Origin: an uncultured Selenomonadales bacterium | GTDB lineage: Bacteria; Bacillota; Negativicutes; Selenomonadales; Selenomonadaceae | Assembly: GCA_937877565.1 (NCBI GenBank) | Contig: CALFJB010000063.1 | Span: 1 to 64,000 of the forward strand | Reading direction: 5' to 3' | DNA: 64,000 bases | In this document: in pieces, positions 24,483 through 32,517 of the stretch | How the letters are laid out: every line of letters starts with the position of its first letter | Position numbering within the stretch: position 1 is the stretch's first letter | Position numbers and translations under genes: made by a program | The notes under the pieces: generated by a model | Databases searched by the model: none | What the model saw: the letters and a program-made list of their open reading frames with translations, nothing else | What the model was told of the DNA's origin: nothing

Positions 24483-26330
24483 CTATTTTTCAGTGTATTC
24501 GGCGTCTATCGTGCCGTCGTCATTTTCTTTTTTATTGGAAGAAGTATTTTGCTGTTGTTGCTGTGCATTTTCTTGAGAGTACTGCTGATTATTCGCCGCG
24601 CCGCTTTGATAAGCCGCTGAACTCAATTTGTAAAGTGCTTGGCGCAAATCTTCAGTTTTCTTTTTGAGCGTGTCAGTATCAGCATTATCTAAATCATTTT
24701 TGAGCGATTCAGCCGCCGTGCGAACATCTTTAATTAAATCTTCGCTAACTTTGCCTTCAAAGTCTTTGCAAACTTTTTCAGCTTGATAAACTGTCTGCTC
24801 GGCGTCGTTTTTGGCGTCAACTGCTTCACGTTGCTTTTTATCAGCCGCCGCGTTGGATTCAGCCTCTTTAACCATTCTGTCAATATCTTCTTTGCTCATG
24901 CCGCTTGAAGATTGAATTGTAATTTTCTGTTCGCGCCCGGTACCTTTATCTTTCGCCGAAACATTAACAATACCGTTAGCGTCAATATCGAAAGTAACTT
25001 CAATTTGCGGAACTCCACGCGGTGCAGGCGGAATATCTGAAAGGACGAAACGTCCCAAAGTTTTATTACCTGCCGCCATTTCGCGTTCACCTTGCAAAAC
25101 GTGAATTTCTACGCTTGATTGATTATCAGCCGCAGTTGAAAAGACTTGCGATTTTTGAGTAGGAATAGTTGTATTGCGTTCGATAATTTTTGTGCAAACG
25201 CCGCCCAAAGTTTCAATACCGAGTGAAAGCGGGGTAACGTCCAAAAGTAAAACGTCTTTAACTTCGCCGCCAAGTACGCCGCCTTGAATTGCCGCGCCAA
25301 CTGAAACACATTCATCAGGGTTAATACCTTTTGAAGGTTCTTTGCCCAAAATTTCACGAATTGCATTTTGAACGGCAGGAATACGAGTTGAGCCGCCTAC
25401 CAAAATAATTTTATCAATATCTTTACCGCTTAAACCGGCGTCTTTCATTGCGGCTCTTGTCGGTCCCATTGTACGTTCAACTAAATCTTTTGTAAGTTCG
25501 TCAAATTTGGCGCGGGACAAAGTTAAATCTAAATGTTTTGGACCGCTTGCATCTGCTGTAATAAACGGCAGATTGATATTTGTTGAAGTCATTGAGCTAA
25601 GTTCGATTTTAGCTTTTTCAGCCGCCTCAATCAAACGTTGCGCCGCCATTTTATCTTTTGACAAGTCAACGCCGTTTTCTTTCTTAAATTCGGCAACCAT
25701 CCAATCCATAACTTTTTTATCGAAGTCGTCGCCGCCCAAATGTGTATCGCCGTTAGTGGCTTGTACGTCGAAAGTACCTTCAGTCAATTCCAAAATTGAA
25801 ACGTCGAAAGTACCGCCGCCCAAGTCAAATACCAAAATTGTTTCATCAGCATCTTTATCTAAACCGTAAGCAAGCGCGGCAGCCGTCGGTTCATTGATGA
25901 TTCTCAAAACTTCAAGACCGGCAATTTTGCCCGCGTCTTTGGTTGCTTGACGTTGACTATCATTAAAGTAAGCAGGAACGGTAATAACTGCTTGAGTTAC
26001 AGTTTCGCCCAAATAAGCTTCAGCGTCTGCTTTCAATTTTTGTAAAACCATTGCGGAAATTTCCGGCGGCGTGTAGTCTTTGCCGTCGATTGAAACTTTG
26101 TAATTTTCGCCCATATGACGTTTAATTGATGCAATGGTTCTATCAGGATTTGAAACTGCTTGACGTTTTGCAAGCTGTCCAACTAAACGCTGTCCATCTT
26201 TCGTAAAACCAACAACTGAAGGAGTAATTCTGCTACCTTCAGGATTTGTAATAACTGTAGGTTCGCCGCCTTCCAATACGCTGACGACGCTATTTGTTGT
26301 TCCTAAATCTATACCAATAATTTTACCCAT
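24483..26330 (-). CDS. dnaK: Chaperone DnaK
   Basis: Hsp70 chaperone. Starts MGKIIGIDLGTTNS, the ATPase signature; contains VFDLGGGTFDVSIL and the substrate-binding domain, and ends in a glutamine-rich linker and EYTEK tail. ATG at 26330 chosen (GGAGG 8 nt upstream). Length of about 615 is normal. It follows grpE by about 45 bp in the same orientation; no hrcA is present upstream. Confidence 0.98.
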   Translation of the reverse strand: MGKIIGIDLGTTNSVVSVLEGGEPTVITNPEGSRITPSVVGFTKDGQRLVGQLAKRQAVSNPDRTIASIKRHMGENYKVSIDGKDYTPPEISAMVLQKLKADAEAYLGETVTQAVITVPAYFNDSQRQATKDAGKIAGLEVLRIINEPTAAALAYGLDKDADETILVFDLGGGTFDVSILELTEGTFDVQATNGDTHLGGDDFDKKVMDWMVAEFKKENGVDLSKDKMAAQRLIEAAEKAKIELSSMTSTNINLPFITADASGPKHLDLTLSRAKFDELTKDLVERTMGPTRAAMKDAGLSGKDIDKIILVGGSTRIPAVQNAIREILGKEPSKGINPDECVSVGAAIQGGVLGGEVKDVLLLDVTPLSLGIETLGGVCTKIIERNTTIPTQKSQVFSTAADNQSSVEIHVLQGEREMAAGNKTLGRFVLSDIPPAPRGVPQIEVTFDIDANGIVNVSAKDKGTGREQKITIQSSSGMSKEDIDRMVKEAESNAAADKKQREAVDAKNDAEQTVYQAEKVCKDFEGKVSEDLIKDVRTAAESLKNDLDNADTDTLKKKTEDLRQALYKLSSAAYQSGAANNQQYSQENAQQQQQNTSSNKKENDDGTIDAEYTEK

Positions 26331-26375
26331 AGTTTTTGCCTCCAATTTATAAAAACTAGAATTTATTTAAAAGAT

Positions 26376-26951
26376 TTAACCGTTATTCACAACTTGTACC
26401 ATACTTGCACGAATAACCTTGCCGCGTACAATGTAGCCGCGCTGAAATTCCGCCGCTATTGCGCCATCTTCTTTAGTTTCGTCTTGAATTGCGCCAACTG
26501 CTTGATGGAAATTCGGATCAAACATTTTATCTTTTGTTTCGATAAATTCAAGCCCGTGTTTGGTAAGCGCGTTGATTGTTTCAGTTTGAATCATTGAAAT
26601 ACCTTTACGCAGCGATTCAACTGTAGCATTTTCGCTATTTGCCGCGTTTACGCCTCTTTCAAGGTTATCTAAAAGCGGTAATAAATCTGTCAAAACATTT
26701 TGCTCAATGACGGCGGCAAGCTCAATTTTATCTTTCGCCGCGCGTTTACGGAAATTATCAAAGTCCGCCTGCAGTCTCAAAAGTCTGTCATTTTTTTCAT
26801 TGAGTTCAGCTTTAACTTTTTCAAGTTCAGCCAATAAATTTAAATCGTTATTTTCGGGTTTTATTTCTTCGGGAGAAGACGCCAAATTATTATCAAATTC
26901 CGCGCTGTCACCGTCCTCATTCTCAACTGTAACTTTTTTTTCGTCTGCCAA
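26376..26951 (-). CDS. grpE: Nucleotide exchange factor GrpE
   Basis: Releases ADP from DnaK. Acidic N-terminal tail (1-45), long coiled-coil helix (about 46-95, LLAELEKVKAELNEKNDRLLRLQADFDNFRKR) and a C-terminal beta domain ending VIRASMVQVVNNG. The TTG at 26951 is chosen: AGGGG lies about 8 nt upstream, and the promoter at 26982-27010 makes a start at 26981 implausible. Confidence 0.95.
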   Translation of the reverse strand: MADEKKVTVENEDGDSAEFDNNLASSPEEIKPENNDLNLLAELEKVKAELNEKNDRLLRLQADFDNFRKRAAKDKIELAAVIEQNVLTDLLPLLDNLERGVNAANSENATVESLRKGISMIQTETINALTKHGLEFIETKDKMFDPNFHQAVGAIQDETKEDGAIAAEFQRGYIVRGKVIRASMVQVVNNG

Positions 26952-26981
26952 TTCATCAGCCCCTTTCTTTGACTGTTGCAA

Positions 26982-27010
26982 AGATTATCACTAATTAGAC
27001 AAAATGTCAA
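26982..27010 (-). promoter_or_regulatory. Promoter of grpE-dnaK
   Basis: Minus strand -35 TTGACA (27010-27005), 17-bp spacer, -10 TAATCT (26987-26982). No CIRCE inverted repeat (TTAGCACTC-N9-GAGTGCTAA) is visible, so heat-shock control by HrcA at this site is not supported. Confidence 0.75.
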
Positions 27011-27074
27011 GCATTTTTTAAAAATAATCAAAATTGCAGGAAATAACTTTATAAAATCGAATAAAAATTTTGCA

Positions 27075-27088
27075 GTGATATTTATCAC
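27075..27088 (+). promoter_or_regulatory. CRP/FNR-type palindrome upstream of the dicarboxylate carrier
   Basis: GTGATATTTATCAC is a perfect palindrome with 5-bp arms and 4-bp centre, the spacing of CRP/FNR family sites (FNR: TTGAT-N4-ATCAA). It ends 23 bp before the start codon, a position that would suit repression. The regulator is not known. Confidence 0.55.
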
Positions 27089-27111
27089 AGACTTAGAAAG
27101 AGGGTGATTTT

Positions 27112-28452
27112 ATGGAAATGGCACTTGGATTTTTGGTACTTTTAGCGTGTTTGATAGTCGGCGTCAGACACGGCGGAATTGGTTTAGCCGTTATTAGTGG
27201 TATTGGACTTGTAATTTATGTTTTTGGATTCGGCTACAAACCCGGTTCACCGCCAATAGATGTTATGCTGACAATTTTAGCGGTTGTAACGTGCGCGGGA
27301 TTTTTGCAAACTTCCGGCGGTTTAACAGTTATGTTGCAGTACGCCGAAAAATTTTTGCGGAATAATCCAAAACACGTAACAATTTTAGCTCCAATGACGA
27401 CTTGGTTTTTAACGGTACTTTGCGGCACGGGACACGTAGTTTATACAATGTTCCCAATTATTTATGACATTGCAATTAAACAAAATATTCGCCCTGAACG
27501 CCCAATGGCTGTATCGTCGGTTGCGTCGCAGATGGGAATTTGCGCCTCGCCTGTTTCAGTTGCAATAGTTTCAATCGTCGGATTTATGGCTACTGCAGGT
27601 TATAATTACACGGTTTTACAAATTTTGGCGGTTTCAGTTCCTGCAACGGGATTGGGAGTATTTTTTGCGGCGTTGTGGAGTTACAGACGCGGTAAAGACT
27701 TAGACAAAGATGAAGAATTTCAAAACTTTATCAAAGACCCGGAAAATAAGGCGTATGTTTACGGTGATTCTGAATCACTTCAAGGCAAAGAATTACCTGC
27801 AAGCTTTTTCCACGCAATGTACATTTTCTTTGCAGGAATTTTAGTAATTGCGGTACTCGGCAACTTCCCTGACTTGTTGCCGCATTTCCCGAACGCCAAA
27901 GGCGAAATGAAGGCAATTTCAATGACTGCGGTTATCCAAATGGTTATGCTTTTAGTTGCGGCGATAATTTTATTTGTCTGCAAAGTCAAGGCTAAAGACG
28001 TTGGCAACAGTCAAGTTTTTAAATCAGGTATAGTTGCGCTTGTTTCAGTTTACGGCGTTGCGTGGATGGCTAATACTTGTTTCGGCGCACATATGGCATT
28101 TTTGAAAGAATTTTTGGGCAACGCGGTTGCAGAATATCCTTGGGCGTTTGCGGTAATTGCGTTTTTAACTTCAAAGTTGGTTAATTCGCAGGCGGCGGCT
28201 ATTGCGATTGTATTTCCAATGGCTTTAAGCGTCGGTATGGACCCGGTAATTATTATGTCGTTTATCAGTGCTTGCTACGGTTATTTCTTCCTGCCAACTT
28301 ATCCTTCAGATTTGGCTTGTATCGGCTTCGACCGTTCCGGCACTACCAAAATTGGCAAGTACATTTTAAATCACTCGTTTATGATTCCAGGTTTAATCGG
28401 AGTCATCAGCGGTTGTTGCGTCGGCTTTGTTATGGCGCACATTGTTTTATAA
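27112..28452 (+). CDS. Anaerobic C4-dicarboxylate carrier, DcuA/DcuB family
   Basis: A 446-residue inner-membrane carrier with about ten helices. Family pattern is clear: GGIGLAVISGIGL, LQTSGGLTVMLQYAEKFLRNNPKHVTILAPMTTWFLTVLCGTGHVVY and QMGICASPVSVA. Such carriers exchange fumarate or malate for succinate during fumarate respiration. ATG preceded by AGAGGGTG. Fits malate dehydrogenase elsewhere in the window. DcuA versus DcuB cannot be decided here. Confidence 0.92.
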   Translation: MEMALGFLVLLACLIVGVRHGGIGLAVISGIGLVIYVFGFGYKPGSPPIDVMLTILAVVTCAGFLQTSGGLTVMLQYAEKFLRNNPKHVTILAPMTTWFLTVLCGTGHVVYTMFPIIYDIAIKQNIRPERPMAVSSVASQMGICASPVSVAIVSIVGFMATAGYNYTVLQILAVSVPATGLGVFFAALWSYRRGKDLDKDEEFQNFIKDPENKAYVYGDSESLQGKELPASFFHAMYIFFAGILVIAVLGNFPDLLPHFPNAKGEMKAISMTAVIQMVMLLVAAIILFVCKVKAKDVGNSQVFKSGIVALVSVYGVAWMANTCFGAHMAFLKEFLGNAVAEYPWAFAVIAFLTSKLVNSQAAAIAIVFPMALSVGMDPVIIMSFISACYGYFFLPTYPSDLACIGFDRSGTTKIGKYILNHSFMIPGLIGVISGCCVGFVMAHIVL

Positions 28453-28467
28453 ATTGGAGAAGATTTT

Positions 28468-28827
28468 ATGAAAAATTTTTTGGCTTTAATTGTTTTTGCA
28501 GTTGCGATAATTTTTGCAACGCCCGCGTTTGCACAAGATATTTATGTTGGCAGTGCTGACGGAATAAATTTTTATGTCAACACGGACACGGTAAGGCTTA
28601 TGACTTCCGAAGATTTTTTTGTGGACGTGAAAGAGTACAATCGTGATAGAAGTTTAAAAACCGTCAATGAATGGCGTTTTTATATCGGCAAGGGCGGCGG
28701 CAGTTGGTATTTTGATTATTACCCGTTGGGCGAATATATCCCCGTGAATGATAGCAGTATTGCTATTGAAATTCTTGGCAAATGTCAAATTTATGATTCG
28801 CGTATTTCGCAGAGAATTTCTTATTAA
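28468..28827 (+). CDS. Small secreted protein of unknown function
   Basis: A 119-residue protein with a signal peptide (MKNFLALIVFAVAIIFATPAFA-QD). The mature 97 residues are rich in aromatic and charged residues (GINFYVNTDTVRLMTSEDFFVDVKEY), resembling small periplasmic proteins of unknown function common in this lineage. ATG with GGAGAAG upstream; 15 bp after the dicarboxylate carrier gene, followed by a terminator, so probably the last gene of that operon. Confidence 0.75.
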   Translation: MKNFLALIVFAVAIIFATPAFAQDIYVGSADGINFYVNTDTVRLMTSEDFFVDVKEYNRDRSLKTVNEWRFYIGKGGGSWYFDYYPLGEYIPVNDSSIAIEILGKCQIYDSRISQRISY

Positions 28828-28837
28828 AAATTTTTTC

Positions 28838-28864
28838 GGCTCGTCAGAAATGGCGGGCTTTTTT
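28838..28864 (+). terminator. Terminator after the dicarboxylate carrier operon
   Basis: Stem GCTCG / CGGGC (one G-T pair) with inner loop TCAGAAATGG and a run of six T residues. Confidence 0.75.
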
Positions 28865-28880
28865 GTCCCAAAAATGATAG

Positions 28881-28918
28881 TTGACAATTACTGAATGGAC
28901 GCATAATATTCATATTAT
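28881..28918 (+). promoter_or_regulatory. Promoter of the SDR gene with overlapping palindrome
   Basis: -35 TTGACA (28881-28886), 17-bp spacer, -10 TAATAT (28904-28909). The palindrome ATAATATTCATATTAT (28903-28918, perfect 7-bp arms) covers the -10 and start region and is a likely repressor operator. Confidence 0.75.
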
Positions 28919-28939
28919 GAAAAAAATGAGGTGAAAAAA

Positions 28940-29697
28940 ATGGAAACTCAATCAAAAAAAACTGTAATTATCCGGGCGGTACAACCGGAATAGGTAAAGC
29001 AACTGCCATAAAATTTGCTGAAAATAATTATAATGTTGTTGTTACAAGTCGTGATTCAAAAAAAGAAACTGCTTTAAAAAATGAATTTAAAGCTAAAGGT
29101 TTGGAAGTAGATTTTAAAGTACTGGATGTTAGAAACGAAGAACAAGTACAGGCTGTAATAAAAGAAACGGTTGCAAAATATGGAAAATTGGACGTTATGG
29201 TTAATAATTCAGGAATTTCATTGGGCAACGCTGTATTGGCAGAAACAGAATCTGATGATTTGAAACAAATGCTTGATACTAATGTTATGGGCGTTTATTA
29301 CGGAATGAAATACGCAATAAAAGAAATGCTCAAAACAAATGGCGGCGCGATTGTAAATTTGGCGTCTATTGCGGGACTTAATGGATTGTACGCAACTGCC
29401 CAATATTGCGCTACAAAACATGCTGTAGTAGGTTTGACAAAAGGCGCGGCGATTGATTATGCACAAAGTGGAATAAGAATAAATGCAGTAGCACCGGGCG
29501 CAATTAAAACTGATATTCTTCAAAATGCTATTGATGCAGGAACTTATGATGTATCAGGTATAGAGGCGATTCATCCAATGAACAGACTCGGAAAAGTAGA
29601 AGATATAGCTAACGGAATATTTTTCCTTGCGTCCGCTGAAAATGAATTTCTTACTGGAACTATTTTAAATATTGATGGCGGATATAACGCCAGATAA
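28940..29697 (+). pseudogene. Short-chain dehydrogenase/reductase with N-terminal frameshift
   Basis: The start (ATG at 28940, GAGGTG upstream) opens METQSKKTVII, then the frame meets a TAG near 28991. From 28975 another frame gives GGTTGIGKATAIKF, the cofactor-binding TGxxxGxG loop, and runs on to 29697 with VNNSGIS, the catalytic S-YxxxK set (SIAGLNGLYATAQYCATKHAV) and the C-terminal LTGTILNIDGGYNA. Where a Thr-Gly-Gly is expected, ATC-CGGGCGGT has one base too few, so a single-base deletion near 28973 explains the break. Either a recent pseudogene or a base error. Confidence 0.8.
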
Positions 29698-29722
29698 TTC
29701 CCCTTGTAATGTCTGAAAACTA

Positions 29723-29753
29723 AAAAGCTTCGTCAAAAGGCGGGGCTTTTTTT
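29723..29753 (+). terminator. Terminator after the SDR gene
   Basis: Stem AAGCTTCGTC / GGCGGGGCTT with G-T pairs, loop AAAA, then seven T residues. Confidence 0.75.
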
Positions 29754-29813
29754 ATTGGTGTAATTTTTTGCAAAGCGTGTTATAATGGCAGAAAAATTTT
29801 TATGGTGAGGTTT

Positions 29814-30842
29814 ATGAATAAATCAGATTGGAAAAAATTTTTTGAGGAGCGCGTCAAACGTTGCAAAGTTTTGGTGGTTGGCGATGTAATGATGGATAAA
29901 TATTATTATGCTGACGTTCACAAATTTGCAAGCGATGCGCCTGTACCCGTTGCAAAAGTTGTAAAACGGCGCAGTAGTTTAGGCGCGGCGGCGAACGTGG
30001 CAAATAATTTGGCGTTGCTCGGTTGCCAAACTTATATTGCGGGATTTGTAGGCGAAGATCACAATTTCGATACACTTTCAAAACAACTTTCTGAACGCAA
30101 AATAAATCAGGACGGCTTAATTAAAACTGATTCACCGACAATTACAAAAGTTAGAGTTATCAGCGGACATCAGCAAATGTTCAGAATGGATTTTGAAGAC
30201 AATTCGCCGAAGCCGGAAGAAAAATACAGCGCACTTTCAAGATATATCAAAAATCTTTTAAATGACAGTTTGGACGCAATAGTTTTGGCGGATTATGAAA
30301 AGGGCGTCTGCACGGAATATTTTTGCAAAAACGTTATAAAGACGGCGCACGATCACGGCGTACCCGTTACAGTTATGCCGTATGGTCAACGCTGGATAAA
30401 GTATGAGCAAGCGGACTATGTGACGCCGAATATTGCGAAAATCAATAAAGTAATGCTTGCGCCAATTTCCGGCGAAGATGATGAAACTGTTGAACGTGCG
30501 GGACGTTACGTAATGCGGAAATTTAAAATCAAAAATGTTTTGGCGACGCGCTCGGCGCACGGTGTTACTTTAGTTAGTGAAAATGACGTTGCACATATTC
30601 CAACGAAATCGCAGGAAGTTTATGACAGCGCGGGCGTTGCAGATACAGTTGCGGCGGTTTTTTCAATGGCACTTGCAGGCGGCTTGAAACCTTCTGACGG
30701 CGCGTATATTACAAACATTGCGGCGGGAATTGTTGTTTCAAAGTCGGGTACTTACGCCGTTTCAAAAGATGATATGATGAACGCTATGAATTTGAAAAAT
30801 TTGGACTTTGAAGACGCTGTAAGCTTGCCTTACGCTGTCTAG
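29814..30842 (+). CDS. PfkB-family kinase related to the HldE/RfaE heptose kinase domain
   Basis: A 342-residue sugar-kinase-fold protein. The N-terminal VLVVGDVMMDKYYYADVHKFASDAPVPVAKV and GAAANVANNLALLG blocks match the kinase domain of ADP-heptose synthase (HldE/RfaE), an LPS core enzyme. Two motifs deviate: the usual DPKG is MPYG (VTVMPYGQRW), and GAGD before the catalytic aspartate is GVAD (DSAGVADTV). It lacks the nucleotidyltransferase domain of fused HldE. The aspartate is kept, so it may be active on another substrate or be a degenerate paralogue. ATG at 29814 chosen over 29802; a TATAAT lies at 29781-29786. Confidence 0.8.
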   Translation: MNKSDWKKFFEERVKRCKVLVVGDVMMDKYYYADVHKFASDAPVPVAKVVKRRSSLGAAANVANNLALLGCQTYIAGFVGEDHNFDTLSKQLSERKINQDGLIKTDSPTITKVRVISGHQQMFRMDFEDNSPKPEEKYSALSRYIKNLLNDSLDAIVLADYEKGVCTEYFCKNVIKTAHDHGVPVTVMPYGQRWIKYEQADYVTPNIAKINKVMLAPISGEDDETVERAGRYVMRKFKIKNVLATRSAHGVTLVSENDVAHIPTKSQEVYDSAGVADTVAAVFSMALAGGLKPSDGAYITNIAAGIVVSKSGTYAVSKDDMMNAMNLKNLDFEDAVSLPYAV

Positions 30843-30930
30843 GTATTAGGTTTTAGCGATTAGGTTTTAGGTTTTAGGTGAAATTTCAACTCCCTAATCC
30901 CTAGTTGCTAATCCTAACCCCTAAATTTCG
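30841..30930. repeat. Inverted array of TTAGG-type short repeats, copy 2
   Basis: Left arm TATTAGGTTTTAGCGATTAGG-TTTTAGGTTTTAGG, centre tgaaatttcaact, right arm CCCTAATCCCTAGTTGCTAATCC-TAACCCC. The arms are near reverse complements built from 6-8 bp units. It fills the gap between the kinase gene and def. Confidence 0.7.
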
Positions 30931-30947
30931 ACGAAGGAGAAATTTTA

Positions 30948-31427
30948 ATGGCTGTACTTGAAATAAAAACTGCGGGCGATCCCGTTTTAAAGAAAATTTC
31001 TGAACCTGTAAGAAAAATTGACAAGCGAATTAAAAAACTTTTGGACGATATGGCAGAAACAATGTACGCAACCGAAGGCGTAGGAATTGCCGCGCCGCAA
31101 GTTGGCGTTTCCTTGCGAATGGTTGTAGTTGACGTTGACAAAAAACGCTACGATATTATTAACCCTGAAATAATTTCCCGTGAAGGCACAAATATTGACG
31201 TTGAAGGTTGCCTTTCCTGCCCTGATTTATTCGGCGAAGTTGAACGCGCTGAAAAAATTCGTGTAAAATTTACAACTCGTTTTCACAAAGAAAAAATTTT
31301 GGACGCTGAAGGACTTTTGGCGCGTTGTATTCAGCACGAAGTAGATCATTTGGACGGCAGACTTTTTATTGACATTGCGAAAAATATTCAGAAGGGCAAG
31401 CCTCAACGCGGCGAACAGGTAAAATAA
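30948..31427 (+). CDS. def: Peptide deformylase
   Basis: Removes the formyl group from nascent proteins. The three metal/catalytic motifs are intact: GVGIAAPQVG, EGCLSCP and QHEVDHLDG. Length 159 is normal. ATG with GAAGGAG upstream; fmt follows after one base, so the two form an operon that starts and ends the formyl-methionine cycle. Confidence 0.97.
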   Translation: MAVLEIKTAGDPVLKKISEPVRKIDKRIKKLLDDMAETMYATEGVGIAAPQVGVSLRMVVVDVDKKRYDIINPEIISREGTNIDVEGCLSCPDLFGEVERAEKIRVKFTTRFHKEKILDAEGLLARCIQHEVDHLDGRLFIDIAKNIQKGKPQRGEQVK

Positions 31428-31428
31428 A

Positions 31429-32334
31429 ATGCGCGTAATATTTATGGGGACGCCTGAATTTGCCGTACCGAGTTTAAAAATTTTGTACGAAACGCACGAA
31501 ATAATTTGCGTGGTAACACAACCTGACAGACCAAAAGGACGCGGGCAAAAGTTGCAACCTTCGCCTGTAAAAGTTTTTGCTACTGAAAACAATTTGCCAA
31601 TCATTCAACCGCAAAAAATAAAATCGCCTGAAGTAGTTGACGAATTAAAAAAATTTCGCGCAGATTTGATTGTGGTTGTAGCGTTTGGACAAATTTTATC
31701 GCAGGAAATTTTAGACTTGCCAAAATTCGGCTGTATCAATGTACACGCCTCACTTTTGCCGAAATATCGCGGCGCAGCTCCTATTGAATGGTGTTTAATC
31801 AACGGCGAAACTTTAACCGGCGTTACAACAATGAAAATGGACGCGGGACTTGATACGGGCGATATGCTTTTAAAAACCGAAGTACCCATTACCGACGAAA
31901 TGATTTTACCCGACCTGCGCGAAAAACTTTGTACAGCGGGCGCGGCTTTACTTTCTGAAACGATAAAAAATCTTGAAACGATTCAGCCGATTAAGCAAGA
32001 TGATTCACTTTCAAACTATGCGCCAATGCTCAAAAAAGACACGGGCAAAATTGACTGGAATAAACCTGCGCGAGAAATTCATAATCTTGTACGCGGCTTG
32101 TATGGCGGCGCGTTTACAACTTTTAACGATGAAAAATATAAAATTTGGCGCACAAAAATTTCTGACGCTGAAAAACTTGATGCGGGCGAAATTAAAATTA
32201 TTGGCAAAAAACTTTTGGCAGGTACAGGCGACGGCGTTTTAGAAATTTTAGAAATACAAGCTCCAAACGCTAAAAAAGTTAGCGCGGCAGATTTTATCAA
32301 CGGCAGAAAAAATTTTGCAGGCAAGTTTGATTGA
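31429..32334 (+). CDS. fmt: Methionyl-tRNA formyltransferase
   Basis: Formylates initiator Met-tRNA. N-terminal MRVIFMGTPEFAVPSL, the SLLPKYRGAAPIEW block with the catalytic Asn-His-Asp set (CINVHASLLP, MDAGLDTGDML) and a C-terminal oligonucleotide-binding domain (about 205-301). Length 301 is slightly short but complete. Directly after def. Confidence 0.96.
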   Translation: MRVIFMGTPEFAVPSLKILYETHEIICVVTQPDRPKGRGQKLQPSPVKVFATENNLPIIQPQKIKSPEVVDELKKFRADLIVVVAFGQILSQEILDLPKFGCINVHASLLPKYRGAAPIEWCLINGETLTGVTTMKMDAGLDTGDMLLKTEVPITDEMILPDLREKLCTAGAALLSETIKNLETIQPIKQDDSLSNYAPMLKKDTGKIDWNKPAREIHNLVRGLYGGAFTTFNDEKYKIWRTKISDAEKLDAGEIKIIGKKLLAGTGDGVLEILEIQAPNAKKVSAADFINGRKNFAGKFD

Positions 32335-32505
32335 ATGAAAAATTTTTGACGCAGGAATTTTTTATAGCAGAAAATTTCTACTGCAGATTTTTAATTTCAA
32401 AAAAATTTTACAGTGAATTTTAATTGAGTTAAAAAATATTTAGTGCAGAAATTTTTTATGCTGACAATTAACGCCGCCGATTTTTACGGCAGAATAATTT
32501 TTTAA
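32335..32505 (+). other. Gap between fmt and ruvB with degenerate GCAGAAATTTTTT repeats
   Basis: No gene is visible. The stretch holds at least five loose copies of a (T/A)GCAG(G/A)AATTTTTTAT-like unit, for example at about 32350, 32364, 32379, 32443 and 32491, spaced irregularly. A weak hairpin GCCGCCGATTTTTACGGC lies near 32470-32490. Confidence 0.5.
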
Positions 32506-32517
32506 TTGAGGTTATCA

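Noticed and set aside
26982..27110. Possible CIRCE or CtsR site before grpE
   Set aside because: The CIRCE inverted repeat is absent, and only a loose single CtsR-like half (GTCAAAGAAAGG) is seen.
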